The notes: generated from the sequence alone by a model not told the origin. A stretch of DNA of 64,000 nucleotides from Pseudomonadota bacterium (GCA_013285445.1 CP053448.1:124001-188000); one strand, 5' to 3'. Positions 30,309 through 39,785 are shown, numbered from the stretch's first letter. Translations and numbers: made by a program.

Positions 30309-32303
30309 TCAGCCGTCGAGCATGGCTTTGAGCGCCGCGATGGTGTCCATCGCATACTCGGCCGTGGCCTCCTCGCTGCCGTGGCGGGCCGGCCAGACAA
30401 TGGCGTCCTCGGGTAGCTCGTCGATAAAGCGGCTGGGTGCGGTCTTGACGACTTCGCCGCCGCGCCGGCGCCGGCGGGCGTAGCTGATGGCCAGCCGTCG
30501 CTCGGCGCGGGTGATGCCGACATACATCAGCCGTCGCTCTTCCTCGATGGTGTCCTCGTCGACCGAGCGGCTGTGCGGCATCAGGCCTTCCTCGCAACCG
30601 GCCAGCCACACGCGCGGAAACTCCAGGCCCTTGGCCGCGTGCAGGGTCATCAGGCGCACCAGGTCGGCGCCGTCGTTGCGGTCGTCGTCCGGGCCGGCGG
30701 CCAGCGACACGCGCGCGATCAGTTCCTCGCCGGAGTTGACGTCGGCGGCCAGGCGCTCGACCCAACCGGTCAGATCCTTGATCGACCGGCGCCGGCGGTC
30801 GGCCTTTTTCGGATCGTCGTCGGTGCCGACCAGCCAGTCGAGATAGCCGATGTGCTCGATCATCTCGGTGTAGGTTTCACCGATGCTGCCGCGCGCGGCC
30901 CGGTCCTTGAATTCGATCAGCATGTTGGTGAACGAACGGAAACCGCGCGCGGCCTGGGTGGGTAGTTCGGATTGGAAGATCGGCTCGAGCGCGGCCTCGA
31001 ACAGGCTCTTGCCGGTGGCTTCGGCGTAGGTGGCCAGGCGCGCCATCGCACTTGAGCCCAGCCCGCGGCGCGGCGCGTTGGCCACGCGCATGAACGCCGG
31101 GTTGTCGTCCGGGTTGACCAGCAGCCGCAGGTAGGCCAGGCAATCGCGCACTTCGCGCGCGTCGAACCAGCTCGGGCCGCCGGAAACCACGAAGGGCAGG
31201 CCGTACTCGCGCAGCTGCTGCTCGATGGCGCGGGCCTGGAAATTGGAGCGGTACAGCACCGCGCAGTCGCCGAAGCGGGCGTGGCCACCGTGCACCTCGG
31301 TAACGACAGCGCGCGCGATCGACTCGGCCTCGTCGGCTTCGTCGGCGTACTCATCGATCCTGATCTTCTCGCCCGGACCGTGTTCGCTCCACAGATTCTT
31401 TTCGAACTGGTGCGGGTTGCAGCGGATGACCGCGTTTGCGGCAGTCAGTATGTAGCCGGTGGAGCGATAGTTCTGCTCGAGCTTGACCACGGCAAGATTC
31501 GGCCAGTCGGTCTTCAGGCTGGCCAGGTTTTCCGGGCGCGCGCCGCGCCAGCCGTAGATCGACTGGTCGTCGTCGCCGACGGCGGTGAAGGCCCCGGTGT
31601 CGGCGGCCAGGCGCCCGAGCAGCCGGTACTGTGCCCCGGAGGTGTCCTGGTATTCGTCGATCAGCAGGTATTTTAGCTTGTGGCGCCAGCGCGTTCGAAT
31701 GACCGGGTCTTCGAGCATGCCGGCCGGGATGCCGATGAGATCGTCGAAGTCGACCGCGTTGAGTGCCGCCAGGCGCTCCTGGTAGCCGGCGTAGATTGCG
31801 GCGGCGCGGGCGGCGTTTTCGCTGCTTGCCGCGGTCAGCGCCTGCTCGGGGCTGAGCCCGGCGTCCTTGTAGCGGCCGATGCCGGCCTGCACGGCATAAA
31901 CCATGTCGTTGGGCGCGCCCGAGGGCAGCAGCTCGCGCACCAGGTCGCCGGCCGAATGCTGGTCGAGAATGCTCAGGCCCTTGCGTCGCCCGGCCGCTTC
32001 CGGCTCGGAGCGCAGAATCTGCCAGCCCAGGGAATGGAAGGTCGAGACGGTCAGGCCTTCGATGCGCTTGCGGCCCAGACGCTTGCCGATGCGCGCCTTC
32101 ATCTCGCGCGCGGCCTTGTTGGTGAAGGTGATCGCCGCGATCTCGCCCGCCCCGTAATGACCCTGGTCGATTAGCCAGGCGATCTTTTCGGTGATCACGC
32201 GCGTCTTGCCCGAGCCCGCGCCGGCCAGGACCAGCAGCGGCGTGTCGATATGCTTGACCGCGGCACGCTGGGCCGGGTTGAGTTTGATGGCGGGCTTGGA
32301 CAT
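30309..32303 (-). CDS. rep: ATP-dependent DNA helicase Rep
   Basis: The protein is 664 residues, a usual length for Rep/UvrD superfamily 1A helicases. Motifs in order: Q-motif and Walker A LAGAGSGKTRVIT (about residues 27-39), TFTNKAAREMKAR, Walker B LLIDEYQDTS, GDDDQSIYGWRGA, LEQNYRST, LMTLHAAKGLEFP and VGITRAERRL. N-terminal KLNPAQRAAVKHIDTPLLVL is typical of Rep. It unwinds DNA 3' to 5' and helps forks restart. It is monocistronic and divergent from the gene at 32417. Confidence 0.95.
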   Translation of the reverse strand: MSKPAIKLNPAQRAAVKHIDTPLLVLAGAGSGKTRVITEKIAWLIDQGHYGAGEIAAITFTNKAAREMKARIGKRLGRKRIEGLTVSTFHSLGWQILRSEPEAAGRRKGLSILDQHSAGDLVRELLPSGAPNDMVYAVQAGIGRYKDAGLSPEQALTAASSENAARAAAIYAGYQERLAALNAVDFDDLIGIPAGMLEDPVIRTRWRHKLKYLLIDEYQDTSGAQYRLLGRLAADTGAFTAVGDDDQSIYGWRGARPENLASLKTDWPNLAVVKLEQNYRSTGYILTAANAVIRCNPHQFEKNLWSEHGPGEKIRIDEYADEADEAESIARAVVTEVHGGHARFGDCAVLYRSNFQARAIEQQLREYGLPFVVSGGPSWFDAREVRDCLAYLRLLVNPDDNPAFMRVANAPRRGLGSSAMARLATYAEATGKSLFEAALEPIFQSELPTQAARGFRSFTNMLIEFKDRAARGSIGETYTEMIEHIGYLDWLVGTDDDPKKADRRRRSIKDLTGWVERLAADVNSGEELIARVSLAAGPDDDRNDGADLVRLMTLHAAKGLEFPRVWLAGCEEGLMPHSRSVDEDTIEEERRLMYVGITRAERRLAISYARRRRRGGEVVKTAPSRFIDELPEDAIVWPARHGSEEATAEYAMDTIAALKAMLDG

Positions 32304-32416
32304 GGGCGCGGCATTTTACTGGATGGACGATTCTACCCGCCGGAAAATTTGCTCTCCGGCGGCGCTCCTGGAACCTGACCCCTGAACCCTTTCCTTAAAA
32401 CGATATACTCCCACCC

Positions 32417-32938
32417 ATGCGACCCCTTCTGACCCTGACCCTCTTCCTGGCCGTGTCGATTGCCAGTTCAGCGGCCCCCGGCGCCGATATCACGCGCATC
32501 GAGCTCGTCCAGCGTGAGGAGGTGGTGCTCAAGCACCAGCAGTTCGTCGGCAACACCCGCGCCCAGGCCAAGCGGGCGGGGGTGATCCGCAGGGTGCCGC
32601 AGCTCTACGTGTACTTCACCGACTTCAGCACGGCCTGGCACCTGCATGGCTACCGGAACGGATTCGAGCGGGAACTGGCGCTGACCTATAACCACGGGCG
32701 CCGCGAGCGCTCGATGGTGGAGATCGACCAGCTGCTCGAGCGCACCCTCACGCCCGGGGGCGAGGCCTTCGGCGTGGACGACCTGCCGGGCGCCGACATC
32801 TACCTGCTGCTTTACGCGCGCTCGGGCTGCGAGGACTGCGTGCAGATGCGGCAGGGCCTCGACGACTGGCTGGCCGGACAGCCCTCTCTGAAGGCGGTCT
32901 GGGTCGATATCTGGCTGGATCCGCGCGGGGAAGGCTGA
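32417..32938 (+). CDS. Exported thioredoxin-like hypothetical protein
   Basis: The protein is 173 residues, with an N-terminal signal peptide (MRPLLTLTLFLAVSIASSAA). The middle segment (RIELVQREEVVLKHQQFVG, YVYFTDFSTAWHLHGYRNGF) has no family I recognise. The C-terminal part YLLLYARSGCEDCVQMRQGL with a C-E-D-C pair on a beta-alpha turn looks like a thioredoxin active site, so a periplasmic thiol-redox role is plausible. It lies 12 bp before tdk and is probably co-transcribed. The CxxC reading is moderate confidence. Confidence 0.7.
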   Translation: MRPLLTLTLFLAVSIASSAAPGADITRIELVQREEVVLKHQQFVGNTRAQAKRAGVIRRVPQLYVYFTDFSTAWHLHGYRNGFERELALTYNHGRRERSMVEIDQLLERTLTPGGEAFGVDDLPGADIYLLLYARSGCEDCVQMRQGLDDWLAGQPSLKAVWVDIWLDPRGEG

Positions 32939-32950
32939 TTCACGCGCGCG

Positions 32951-33592
32951 ATGGCGAAGCTCTACTTCTATTACTCGACCATGAACGCCGGCAAGACCAC
33001 GGTCCTGCTGCAGTCGGCCTACAACTACCTCGAGCGCGGCATGCGCCCGCTGCTGATCAGCCCGGCCATCGACGATCGCGCCGGCAAGGGCGTGATCCGC
33101 TCGCGCGTCGGCATCGAGCAGCCCGCGCTGGCGGTCGGCGGCGATGACGACCTGTTCGAGCTGGTCCACGACGCGCTCGCCTCGGGCAACATCCACTGCG
33201 TGCTCACCGACGAGTCGCAGTTCTTGACCCGCGAACAAGTCTACCAGCTGACCGAAATCGTCGACCGCCTGAAGATCCCGGTGCTGGCCTTCGGTCTGCG
33301 CACGGATTTTCGCGGCGAACTGTTCGAGGGCAGCCAGTTTCTGCTGGCCTGGGCCGACGAACTCAGGGAGCTCAAGACCATCTGCCACACCGGCTCGAAG
33401 GCCACGATGGTCGTGCGCGTCGACGAAAACGGCTACGCCGTGACCGACGGCGCACAGGTCGAGATCGGCGGCAACGACCGCTACGTGCCGGTCAGCCGGC
33501 GCGAATTCAAGCTGGTCTTCTACGGCGGCAAGAAGGTGCGCGACTTCGAGCCGGTGCAGACAGAAACCCAGCGGAACCTGCTCGGCAACTGA
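32951..33592 (+). CDS. tdk: Thymidine kinase (type II)
   Basis: The protein is 213 residues. It phosphorylates thymidine to dTMP in the salvage pathway. The P-loop is [19 protein letters not shown] (residues 7-25). Walker-B-type VLTDESQFL and [15 protein letters not shown] follow, then [18 protein letters not shown]. The lasso/zinc domain is altered: of the usual four ligands only the first Cys (TICHTG) remains, while VSRREF replaces V-C-R-K-H-Y. Otherwise the protein is full length. It follows the thioredoxin-like gene closely. Confidence 0.92.
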   Translation: MAKLYFYYSTMNAGKTTVLLQSAYNYLERGMRPLLISPAIDDRAGKGVIRSRVGIEQPALAVGGDDDLFELVHDALASGNIHCVLTDESQFLTREQVYQLTEIVDRLKIPVLAFGLRTDFRGELFEGSQFLLAWADELRELKTICHTGSKATMVVRVDENGYAVTDGAQVEIGGNDRYVPVSRREFKLVFYGGKKVRDFEPVQTETQRNLLGN

Positions 33593-33688
33593 AATCAGAC
33601 AGACCGCGCGGTGCGCGTTGAGGTGCCGAAAGTCATGACTTGCGCTTTTGCGGTTGTGGTCGGCCGGTTGCCCCGCTATACAGGGGGC

Positions 33689-34834
33689 ATGAACGAACAG
33701 TGGAAGCAAGCTGCACGTGAGTTGCTGACCGATCCGCTGGCCTGGGCGTCCTATGCCGCCTGGGTGGCGGTCTGGCTGTCGGTCACCGGCGTCTTCGGCT
33801 GGTCGACCATGCGCTGGTGGGTCGATGCCCTGCTGGTCCTCTTTCTGCTGGCCTGGCTGGGCTGCCTGCTCGACGACGTGATCGGTCGCCGACTTGTCGA
33901 TCTGTTGCTGGCGGCGCTGACGGTGCTGACCCTGGCCATCCTGTGGGTGACGCCCTCTGGCTCCACGCCCATTTTGCTGATTCTGCTGGCGACCCAGTTT
34001 GCGCATCGCTTCGAATCGCCTGCCCTGGTCGCCGCTCTGGTCGCGACCAACGTGGTTTTCGCGGCGATTCTGGTGCTGGTCTGGGACGCGAACCCGCGCA
34101 ACGTCGCCCTGTCGCTGATGGGATTTGTCGCCTTCCAGCTGTTTGCCGTGATGGTCATGCGCAACGCGCGTCGCGCCGAGCAGATGGCCGAGCAGCTCCG
34201 ATCGGTCAATGCCCGGCTGATGGCCACGCGTTCGCTGCTTGACGAAACCGCCCGTGACCGGGAGCGCCTGCGCCTTTCGCGCGAACTGCATGATGTGGCC
34301 GGTCACAAGCTGACCGCGCTCAAGCTCAACCTGCGTGGCCTGGCGCGAAACCTGGAAGGCAGCGTCGCCGGCCAGATCGAAAACGCCTCCGCCCTGGCCG
34401 ACGAGCTGCTGCAGGATCTGCGATCGGTGGTCCGTCATCTGCGCGAGAGCGAGGGAATCGATCTGGTCGAAAGCCTCGAGGAGCTGGCAAGGCCCTTTCC
34501 CCGACCGCGCCTGGTACTCGACGTGGACGACACGGCCCGGGTCCCCCGGGCCGACCAGGCCGAAGTCCTGCTGCGCGTCGTCCAGGAAGCGCTCACCAAC
34601 GCCGCGCGGCACGGCCCGGCCGAAACCCTGCGTGTCCGCCTCGAGCGAAAGACCGACCGCCTGTTCCTGACCATCGGGGACGACGGTCGCGCGCCGGATC
34701 GAATCCGGCCGGGCCATGGACTGACCGGCATGCGCGAACGCCTGGCCGAGCTTGGCGGCACGCTGGAGATCGAACGCGGTGCGGCCGGTGGACTGGAGCT
34801 GGTCGCCACCCTGCCCCTGGAGCCCTACCCATGA
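33689..34834 (+). CDS. Sensor histidine kinase, NarL-type (HisKA_3)
   Basis: The kinase is 381 residues from ATG 33689, preceded by CAGGGGG; the frame upstream is not needed. The N-terminus has about five hydrophobic segments within residues 18-155, with almost no periplasmic loop, so the sensed signal is likely in or at the membrane. A linker coiled coil follows. The phosphoacceptor is His201 in SRELHDVAGHKLTAL. The HATPase region contains LRVVQEALTNAARHG and IGDDGRAPD with GHGLTGMRERLAELGG. The stop overlaps the regulator start (ATGA), so the pair is translationally coupled. Confidence 0.92.
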   Translation: MNEQWKQAARELLTDPLAWASYAAWVAVWLSVTGVFGWSTMRWWVDALLVLFLLAWLGCLLDDVIGRRLVDLLLAALTVLTLAILWVTPSGSTPILLILLATQFAHRFESPALVAALVATNVVFAAILVLVWDANPRNVALSLMGFVAFQLFAVMVMRNARRAEQMAEQLRSVNARLMATRSLLDETARDRERLRLSRELHDVAGHKLTALKLNLRGLARNLEGSVAGQIENASALADELLQDLRSVVRHLRESEGIDLVESLEELARPFPRPRLVLDVDDTARVPRADQAEVLLRVVQEALTNAARHGPAETLRVRLERKTDRLFLTIGDDGRAPDRIRPGHGLTGMRERLAELGGTLEIERGAAGGLELVATLPLEPYP

Positions 34835-35463
34835 GCATCCGCGTTGCGCTGGCCGACGATCAGGGCCTGGTTCGCGAAGGGCTGAAGTCGGTGATCAACG
34901 AGATGAAGGACATGCAGGTCGCGATCGAGGCATCCGCGGGCGAGCCGCTGCTGGCGGCCCTGGACGAACAGGACGTGGACCTTGTGGTCTGCGACATTCG
35001 AATGCCGGGCGTCGACGGCATCGAGCTGTGCCGGCGGCTCTCGCAGCGGGACAATACACCGCCGGTGCTGCTGCTGACCACCTTCGACGACAGCGCGCTG
35101 ATGCTGGCCGCCGCCGAGGCCGGGGCTCGGGGTTTCGCGCTCAAGGACATTTCTCCGGATGATCTCGAAGAACTGATGCGCGCGCTTGTCGCCGGCGAGA
35201 CCCGGCTGCAGCCGGTCTGCACCGATCGCGTGGCCGAGCGCTATCGCTACCGCGACGACTCGCCGCCGGTCGACCGCTTTTCCGAGCGCGAAATCGAGAT
35301 CCTGCGCCTGCTCGCCGGCGGCTATTCCAACAAGGAGATCGCGCGCGCCATTCACCTGGCCGAGGGCACGGTCAAGAACTACGTCTCCGACATCCTCGAC
35401 AAGCTCAACACCCGCGACCGGACGCGAGCGGTGCTAAAAGCCATCACCCTGCAGATCATCTGA
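34831..35463 (+). CDS. Response regulator, NarL/LuxR type
   Basis: The regulator is 210 residues. The receiver domain (1-120) has the acidic pair in VALADDQGLVREGL and the phosphorylation site Asp55 (LVVCDIRMPGVDG). The C-terminal LuxR helix-turn-helix (FSEREIEILRLLAGGYSNKE, IARAIHLAEGTVKNYVSDIL) binds DNA. The architecture resembles DesR/LiaR-type regulators paired with membrane-embedded kinases, such as the one encoded upstream. It overlaps the kinase gene by 4 bp. No target genes are evident nearby. Confidence 0.93.
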   Translation: MSIRVALADDQGLVREGLKSVINEMKDMQVAIEASAGEPLLAALDEQDVDLVVCDIRMPGVDGIELCRRLSQRDNTPPVLLLTTFDDSALMLAAAEAGARGFALKDISPDDLEELMRALVAGETRLQPVCTDRVAERYRYRDDSPPVDRFSEREIEILRLLAGGYSNKEIARAIHLAEGTVKNYVSDILDKLNTRDRTRAVLKAITLQII

Positions 35464-35544
35464 AGGGCCGGAAAAACGGCGCCCGTCGTCCCGGAAAAGA
35501 CCGACCGGCATCCGGCATTGCCTTCGTGACGCAATCCACTCCCG

Positions 35545-35575
35545 GTAGGCCGGGGTCGCATCCCCGACGGACGAG
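35545..35575 (+). repeat. REP-like repeat
   Basis: GTAGGCCGGGGTCGCATCCC followed by CGACGGACGAG. The unit lies between the convergent ends of the response-regulator and glutathione-transferase-like genes. Confidence 0.7.
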
Positions 35576-35577
35576 GC

Positions 35578-36564
35578 TCAGTCGGCTCTCAGTCGCTCGC
35601 GGTCGTGGGTCCGGTGAAAGTCCAGCGCCGGACCGACCGGCACGATGTAGTGTGGATTGATCGTGGCGTGGCTGCCGTAGTAGTGCAGCTTGATGGCGTG
35701 AAAATCGACCGTTTCTGCAATCCCCGGCATCTGGAACAGCTCGCGCAGGTAGTTCGACAGGTGCGGGTAGTCTTCGATGCGGCGAATGTTGCACTTGAAG
35801 TGGCCGACGTAGACGGCGTCGAACCGAATGAGGGTGGTAAACAGACGCCAGTCGGCCTCGGTCAGGCGTGTGCCGCACAGGTAGCGGTCAGTACTCAGCC
35901 GTTCCTCGAGCTCGTCCAGCGTTTCGAACAGCGGAAGAACCGCTTCCTCGTAGGCGTCCTGGGTGGTGGCGAAGCCGGCCTTGTAGACGCCGTTGTTGAC
36001 ACGGTGATAGACCGCCTCATTGATGGCGTCGATCTGCTCGTGCAGGTCCTCGGGATAGTAATCGCCTTCGGCGGCACCGACCTGATCAAAGGCCGAGTTG
36101 AACATGCGTATGATTTCGGCCGATTCGTTGGAGACGATGGTGGCTGTCTCGCGGTCCCACAGCGTCGGCACCACGACCCGGCCGCTGTAGTCGGGTTGCG
36201 CCGCGGTATAAACCTGATGCAGATAGTCAGCGTTGTGGATCGGATCGGGCGTGACCTTGTAGCCGTCTTCGAAGGTCCAGCCGTTTTCACGCATGATCGG
36301 GTTGACCACCGAAACGCTGATCATGCCTTCGAGGCCCTTGAGCCTGCGAAAGATCAGAGTGCGATGTGCCCAGGGACAGGCATAGGCGACATAGAGATGA
36401 TAGCGCCCGGGCTCGGCCTTGAATCCGCCTTTTCCCGAAGGGCCCGGAGAGCCGTCAGCCGTGATCCAGTTGCGAAAGGCCGACTCGCTGCGCTTGAAGC
36501 GCCCGTCGGTTGAATCCGTGTCGTACCAGCGATCGTGCCACTTGCCGTCCACCAGAAGGCCCAT
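35578..36564 (-). CDS. Glutathionyl-hydroquinone reductase (Xi-class GST, YqjG/ECM4-like)
   Basis: The protein is 328 residues. The thioredoxin-like N-domain has the catalytic Cys63 in AYACPWAHRTLIFRRLKGLE, the signature of Xi-class transferases (C-P-W-A-H). It continues with SVSVVNPIMRENGWTF and VPTLWDRETATIVSNESAEI. The C-domain has RYLCGTRLTEADWRLFTTLI and RFDAVYVGHFKCN, as in YqjG. It reduces glutathionyl-hydroquinones using glutathione in the cytoplasm. Full length and ATG start. Convergent with the two-component genes. Confidence 0.93.
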   Translation of the reverse strand: MGLLVDGKWHDRWYDTDSTDGRFKRSESAFRNWITADGSPGPSGKGGFKAEPGRYHLYVAYACPWAHRTLIFRRLKGLEGMISVSVVNPIMRENGWTFEDGYKVTPDPIHNADYLHQVYTAAQPDYSGRVVVPTLWDRETATIVSNESAEIIRMFNSAFDQVGAAEGDYYPEDLHEQIDAINEAVYHRVNNGVYKAGFATTQDAYEEAVLPLFETLDELEERLSTDRYLCGTRLTEADWRLFTTLIRFDAVYVGHFKCNIRRIEDYPHLSNYLRELFQMPGIAETVDFHAIKLHYYGSHATINPHYIVPVGPALDFHRTHDRERLRAD

Positions 36565-36659
36565 GCATTCTCCGGGGTGAAAACATCAACGGCGTTATGG
36601 TAACAAGTTCCGGGCGGCACCCGGATGACCCCGTCACGGACCGGCCGTGCGCTTTGGTG

Positions 36660-37535
36660 TCAGTTGCCGATCAGTCGCCGCGAAAGTTTGGCAACGGCGT
36701 CACGATAGCCCCCGCCGAAGAGGTTGGCGTGATTGAGCAGGTGGTAGAGCTTGTAGAACGGGCGCCGCTGCTCCCATCCCGTCTCCAGCGGCCAGCCGGC
36801 CTGGTAGGCCTGGAAAAACTCCGGCGCAAAGCCGCCGAACAGGTCGGCCATGGCCAGGTCGCATTCGCGATCGGCGTAATGAACGGCGGGGTCGTAGACG
36901 ACCGGACGCTCGCCGAGTGCGGCGGCATTACCCCGCCACAGATCGCCGTGAATGAGCGAGGCTTGCGGACGGTAGCCGCGGGTGAGCCGCAGCCAGGCCT
37001 GGACGACTTCGTTGCGAAGGTCGGGCCACGCGCCGCCGTCCTGGCGGTTGATCAGGCGGTTGAACTGGTGGACCAGGCGCTGCTCGGCAAAGAACTCGCG
37101 CCAGTCATCGCTGCTGCGGTTGGGCTGTGGCGTGCGGCCGAGATAATTGTTGCGCCGCCAGCCGAAGTGCTCGCCGGTATGCTGGTGAAGAGCGGCCAGT
37201 TCTGTGCCCAGGGTGCGATCAGCCCGCTCGCTGCGCTCCTGCAGGTCGAGATACTCCAGCGCCAGCCATGTGAAACGATCCTGAAGGCCCCGCTTGATGA
37301 CACCGGGCACCCGGACCGTGCCGGTTTCGCGCAGCGCCTCCAGTCCGTCGGCTTCGGCCGACAACAGCCCAGCCTGGCCCAGCGGCAGGGTCTTGAGAAA
37401 GATCCATCCGTCGTGCGACTGCAGGACGTAGGTCTGGGCAATGTCGCCACCGCTGATCGGCAGCACGCGCAGGCCATGCTCGTCGATCCCGATGCCCCGG
37501 GCGATGGCCGCGGCATGCTCGAGGTCAACCCCCAC
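36660..37535 (-). CDS. Fructosamine kinase-family protein
   Basis: The protein is 291 residues with a kinase-like fold. N-terminal GGDIAQTYVLQSHDGWIFLK holds the nucleotide-binding lysine. The catalytic loop is QASLIHGDLWRGNAAAL, with Asp as catalytic base, and VVYDPAVHYADRECDLAMAD supplies the metal-binding DPA. These match fructosamine/ketosamine-3-kinase relatives (YniA-like), which phosphorylate glycated amines for protein repair. It is full length and sits upstream of the glutathionyl-hydroquinone reductase in the same direction, 95 bp apart. Confidence 0.9.
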   Translation of the reverse strand: MGVDLEHAAAIARGIGIDEHGLRVLPISGGDIAQTYVLQSHDGWIFLKTLPLGQAGLLSAEADGLEALRETGTVRVPGVIKRGLQDRFTWLALEYLDLQERSERADRTLGTELAALHQHTGEHFGWRRNNYLGRTPQPNRSSDDWREFFAEQRLVHQFNRLINRQDGGAWPDLRNEVVQAWLRLTRGYRPQASLIHGDLWRGNAAALGERPVVYDPAVHYADRECDLAMADLFGGFAPEFFQAYQAGWPLETGWEQRRPFYKLYHLLNHANLFGGGYRDAVAKLSRRLIGN

Positions 37536-37571
37536 GACAGCGCTCCGGCTCCGATCGAGCCTGGCGGCGCA

Positions 37572-38000
37572 TCAGCCGCTGACGTAGCGTTCGAGCTGCT
37601 CGATCAGTTGACGCTGATCACCGATCACGGCGTTGACCAGATCACCAATGGACACCACGCCAAGCAGCTCGCCGTCTTCGACCACCGGCAGGTGCCGGAT
37701 TCGCTTGCTCGTCATCAGCGCCAGGCCTTCATCAGCCGTGGCCCGGGGTGAAATGGTAATGGCCGGCGAGGAGCAGATATCGCCGACCGCGGTTTCGCGC
37801 GACGAGCGGCCGTCGAGAATGACCTTGCGCGCATAGTCGCGCTCGGAAAACACGCCATGCAGTTTGCCGTCGTCGAGCACCACCAGGGCACCGATCCCCT
37901 TGAGGGCCATCAGGCGAATGGCTTCATAGACCGTGTTTTCGGGCGTGACCGACCAGATAGTCCCGCCCTTTTCTTTCAGGATCTGGCGAATCGTGTGCAT
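37572..38000 (-). CDS. CBS-domain pair protein
   Basis: The protein is 142 residues from ATG 38000, with GAGGACGG upstream; an upstream in-frame ATG at 38090 gives an unlikely Cys/Pro-rich leader. Two CBS motifs make up the whole protein: TVYEAIRLMALKGIGALVVL with GVFSERDYARKVI, and TADEGLALMTSKRIRHLPVV with GVVSIGDLVNAVI. Such stand-alone CBS pairs bind adenine nucleotides and act as energy sensors or partners. It lies 36 bp upstream of the fructosamine-kinase-like gene on the same strand. Confidence 0.9.
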   Translation of the reverse strand: MHTIRQILKEKGGTIWSVTPENTVYEAIRLMALKGIGALVVLDDGKLHGVFSERDYARKVILDGRSSRETAVGDICSSPAITISPRATADEGLALMTSKRIRHLPVVEDGELLGVVSIGDLVNAVIGDQRQLIEQLERYVSG

Positions 38001-38098
38001 GCATCCGTCCTCGTTCGCGTCATGGCCGACACCCGGAAGTATAGGGCTGCATTGCACAGCGGGCAAACACCGCTGCCGCGGCAACAACACCGCGCTGG

Positions 38099-39436
38099 CT
38101 ACTTGCCGATACAGAAACTCGCGAAAATCCGGCCGAGCAGCTCGTCGGAACTCATCCGGCCGGTAATCTCGCCCAGGGCTTCGGCGGCCAGGCGCAGCTC
38201 TTCGGCCAGAAGTTCGCCTGAACCGCTTGCCGCCAGCTCGGCCTGGCCGCGGCGCAGATGTTCGCCGGCGCGCTCGATGGCCTCCACGTGGCGCCGGCGC
38301 GCCGAGAACTCGTCGCCGGTCTCGGTCACGCCCAGCTCGTCGATAACCATTTGTTCCAGCAGCTCCACACCGTCACCGGTCCGCGCCGAAAGCCGGACGT
38401 GGCGCTCGCGGCGCGACGGCGTCTCGCCGATCAAATCAATCTTGTTGTCGATCCGGATCAGCGGCACATGCCCCGCCGGCGGCGGCTGCGATCCCGGCTC
38501 GGTGACGTCAACGACCCAGAAGATGAGGTCCGCCGACTGCATCTCGCGCTCGGCGCGACGCACGCCTTCGGATTCGATCCGGTCATCGGTTTCCCGCAAA
38601 CCGGCGGTGTCGGCCACCACCACGGGCAGGCCACCCATGGAGACCCTCTCGCGCAGGACATCGCGGGTGGTGCCTGGCACCTCGGTCACGATCGCTGCCT
38701 CGCGCCGGCTGAGCGCGTTGAGCAGGCTGGACTTGCCGGCATTGGGCCGGCCGGCAATGGCAATACGCACACCGCCGGTCAGCAATCGACCGGTTCCGGC
38801 CCGGGCCAGCAGCGTCTGCTGCCTGCGGCACAGTTCACTCACCCGTTCACCGACCTGGCCATCAGCCAGGAAATCGACGTCCTCGTCGGCAAAGTCCAGC
38901 GCCGCCTCGACCCAGACCCGCAGTTCCACCAGCGCATCAGCGAGTGCGTCCACCTCGCTCGAAAAAGCACCCTCCAGGCTGCGGTGCGCCGCCCGTGCCG
39001 CCGTGCCGGTGGCCGCATCGATCAGGTCGGCGACGGCCTCGGCCTGGGCCAGGTCCATGCGGCCATTGAGAAACGCGCGCTGGCTGAACTCGCCCGGGCC
39101 GGCCCGCCGGGCCCCGTATTCAACGCAGACCGACACGATCATCTCGAGCACAACCGGTGAGCCGTGGCCGTGCAGCTCGACCACGTCCTCGCCGGTAAAG
39201 GAATTCGGCGCGGGAAAGACCAGCACCAGGCCGGTGTCCAGGCTGGTACCGCCGCTGTCGCGAAAGCTGCGCAGAGCCGCCCGGCGTGGCGATGGCAGCG
39301 GCCCGCACAGTCTTTCGCCAATGGCAGGACTGCCCGGGCCGGACAGCCGCACCACCCCGACGCCGCCCCGGCCCGCCGGCGTGGCGACCGCAACAATGGT
39401 GTCGGTGGCCTGGTCCATGACTGGGGATTCTGCCAT
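38099..39436 (-). CDS. mnmE: tRNA modification GTPase MnmE
   Basis: The protein is 445 residues. With MnmG it makes the 5-carboxymethylaminomethyl group on wobble uridine of certain tRNAs. The N-domain binds formyl-THF (VATPAGRGGVGVVRLSGPGS). The GTPase domain has GRPNAGKSSLLNALSRREAA, DTAGLRETDDRIE and IDNKIDL. The C-terminus is the canonical C-I-G-K (FASFCIGK), whose Cys is essential. It is last in the rpmH-rnpA-yidC-mnmE gene series, as in many gammaproteobacteria, with an unusually long gap before yidC. Confidence 0.96.
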   Translation of the reverse strand: MAESPVMDQATDTIVAVATPAGRGGVGVVRLSGPGSPAIGERLCGPLPSPRRAALRSFRDSGGTSLDTGLVLVFPAPNSFTGEDVVELHGHGSPVVLEMIVSVCVEYGARRAGPGEFSQRAFLNGRMDLAQAEAVADLIDAATGTAARAAHRSLEGAFSSEVDALADALVELRVWVEAALDFADEDVDFLADGQVGERVSELCRRQQTLLARAGTGRLLTGGVRIAIAGRPNAGKSSLLNALSRREAAIVTEVPGTTRDVLRERVSMGGLPVVVADTAGLRETDDRIESEGVRRAEREMQSADLIFWVVDVTEPGSQPPPAGHVPLIRIDNKIDLIGETPSRRERHVRLSARTGDGVELLEQMVIDELGVTETGDEFSARRRHVEAIERAGEHLRRGQAELAASGSGELLAEELRLAAEALGEITGRMSSDELLGRIFASFCIGK

Positions 39437-39785
39437 GAGGGGTGAGGTTTGTTGGTTTGTTGGTGCGTTGGGGCGCCAGCTTTCATCGAAGCCGGCGCAA
39501 TCGAGGCCGTATTATCCAGTTGCGGGCAACGCCGAGAATCTGTCGAAAACGCCGTGTTTCTCGACCGAGCCATGGCGAAGGCTCAGGCGCTATCTCCGTT
39601 AAGCCTCGGAGCGCTCTGGTCCTGCAGACCCACCGCGTCTTGCGAGCGCGTTTTTGGGTACTGTTGCCGCGCGAGGCAACAGCACCTCGCCCAAAGCGCC
39701 TGCGAAGCAGGCCGGGCGAAACCGCCTTTGACGTGTCGAAGCCGCCAGGCCGTCCGGTGGCATCAACCCCGGCACGCGCCGCCGC
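39437..39785. other. Long intergenic region between yidC and mnmE with two hairpins
   Basis: No gene is credible in these 349 bp. There are two short perfect hairpins: CTGTTGCCGCGCGAGGCAAC-AG at 39661-39682 and GCCTGCGAAGCAGGC near 39698. Both genes around it read leftward. A processed or structured RNA or an attenuator is possible, but no U-tract marks a terminator. Confidence 0.4.

Noticed and set aside
28571..30331. 586-codon plus-strand ORF opposite the S9 peptidase
   Set aside because: This is an antisense shadow of a gene with a readable catalytic triad and signal peptide.
32468..34717. 749-codon minus-strand ORF opposite tdk and the sensor kinase
   Set aside because: It is antisense to three well-recognised genes; its Gln/Arg/Asp-rich low-complexity composition is typical of GC-rich antisense frames.
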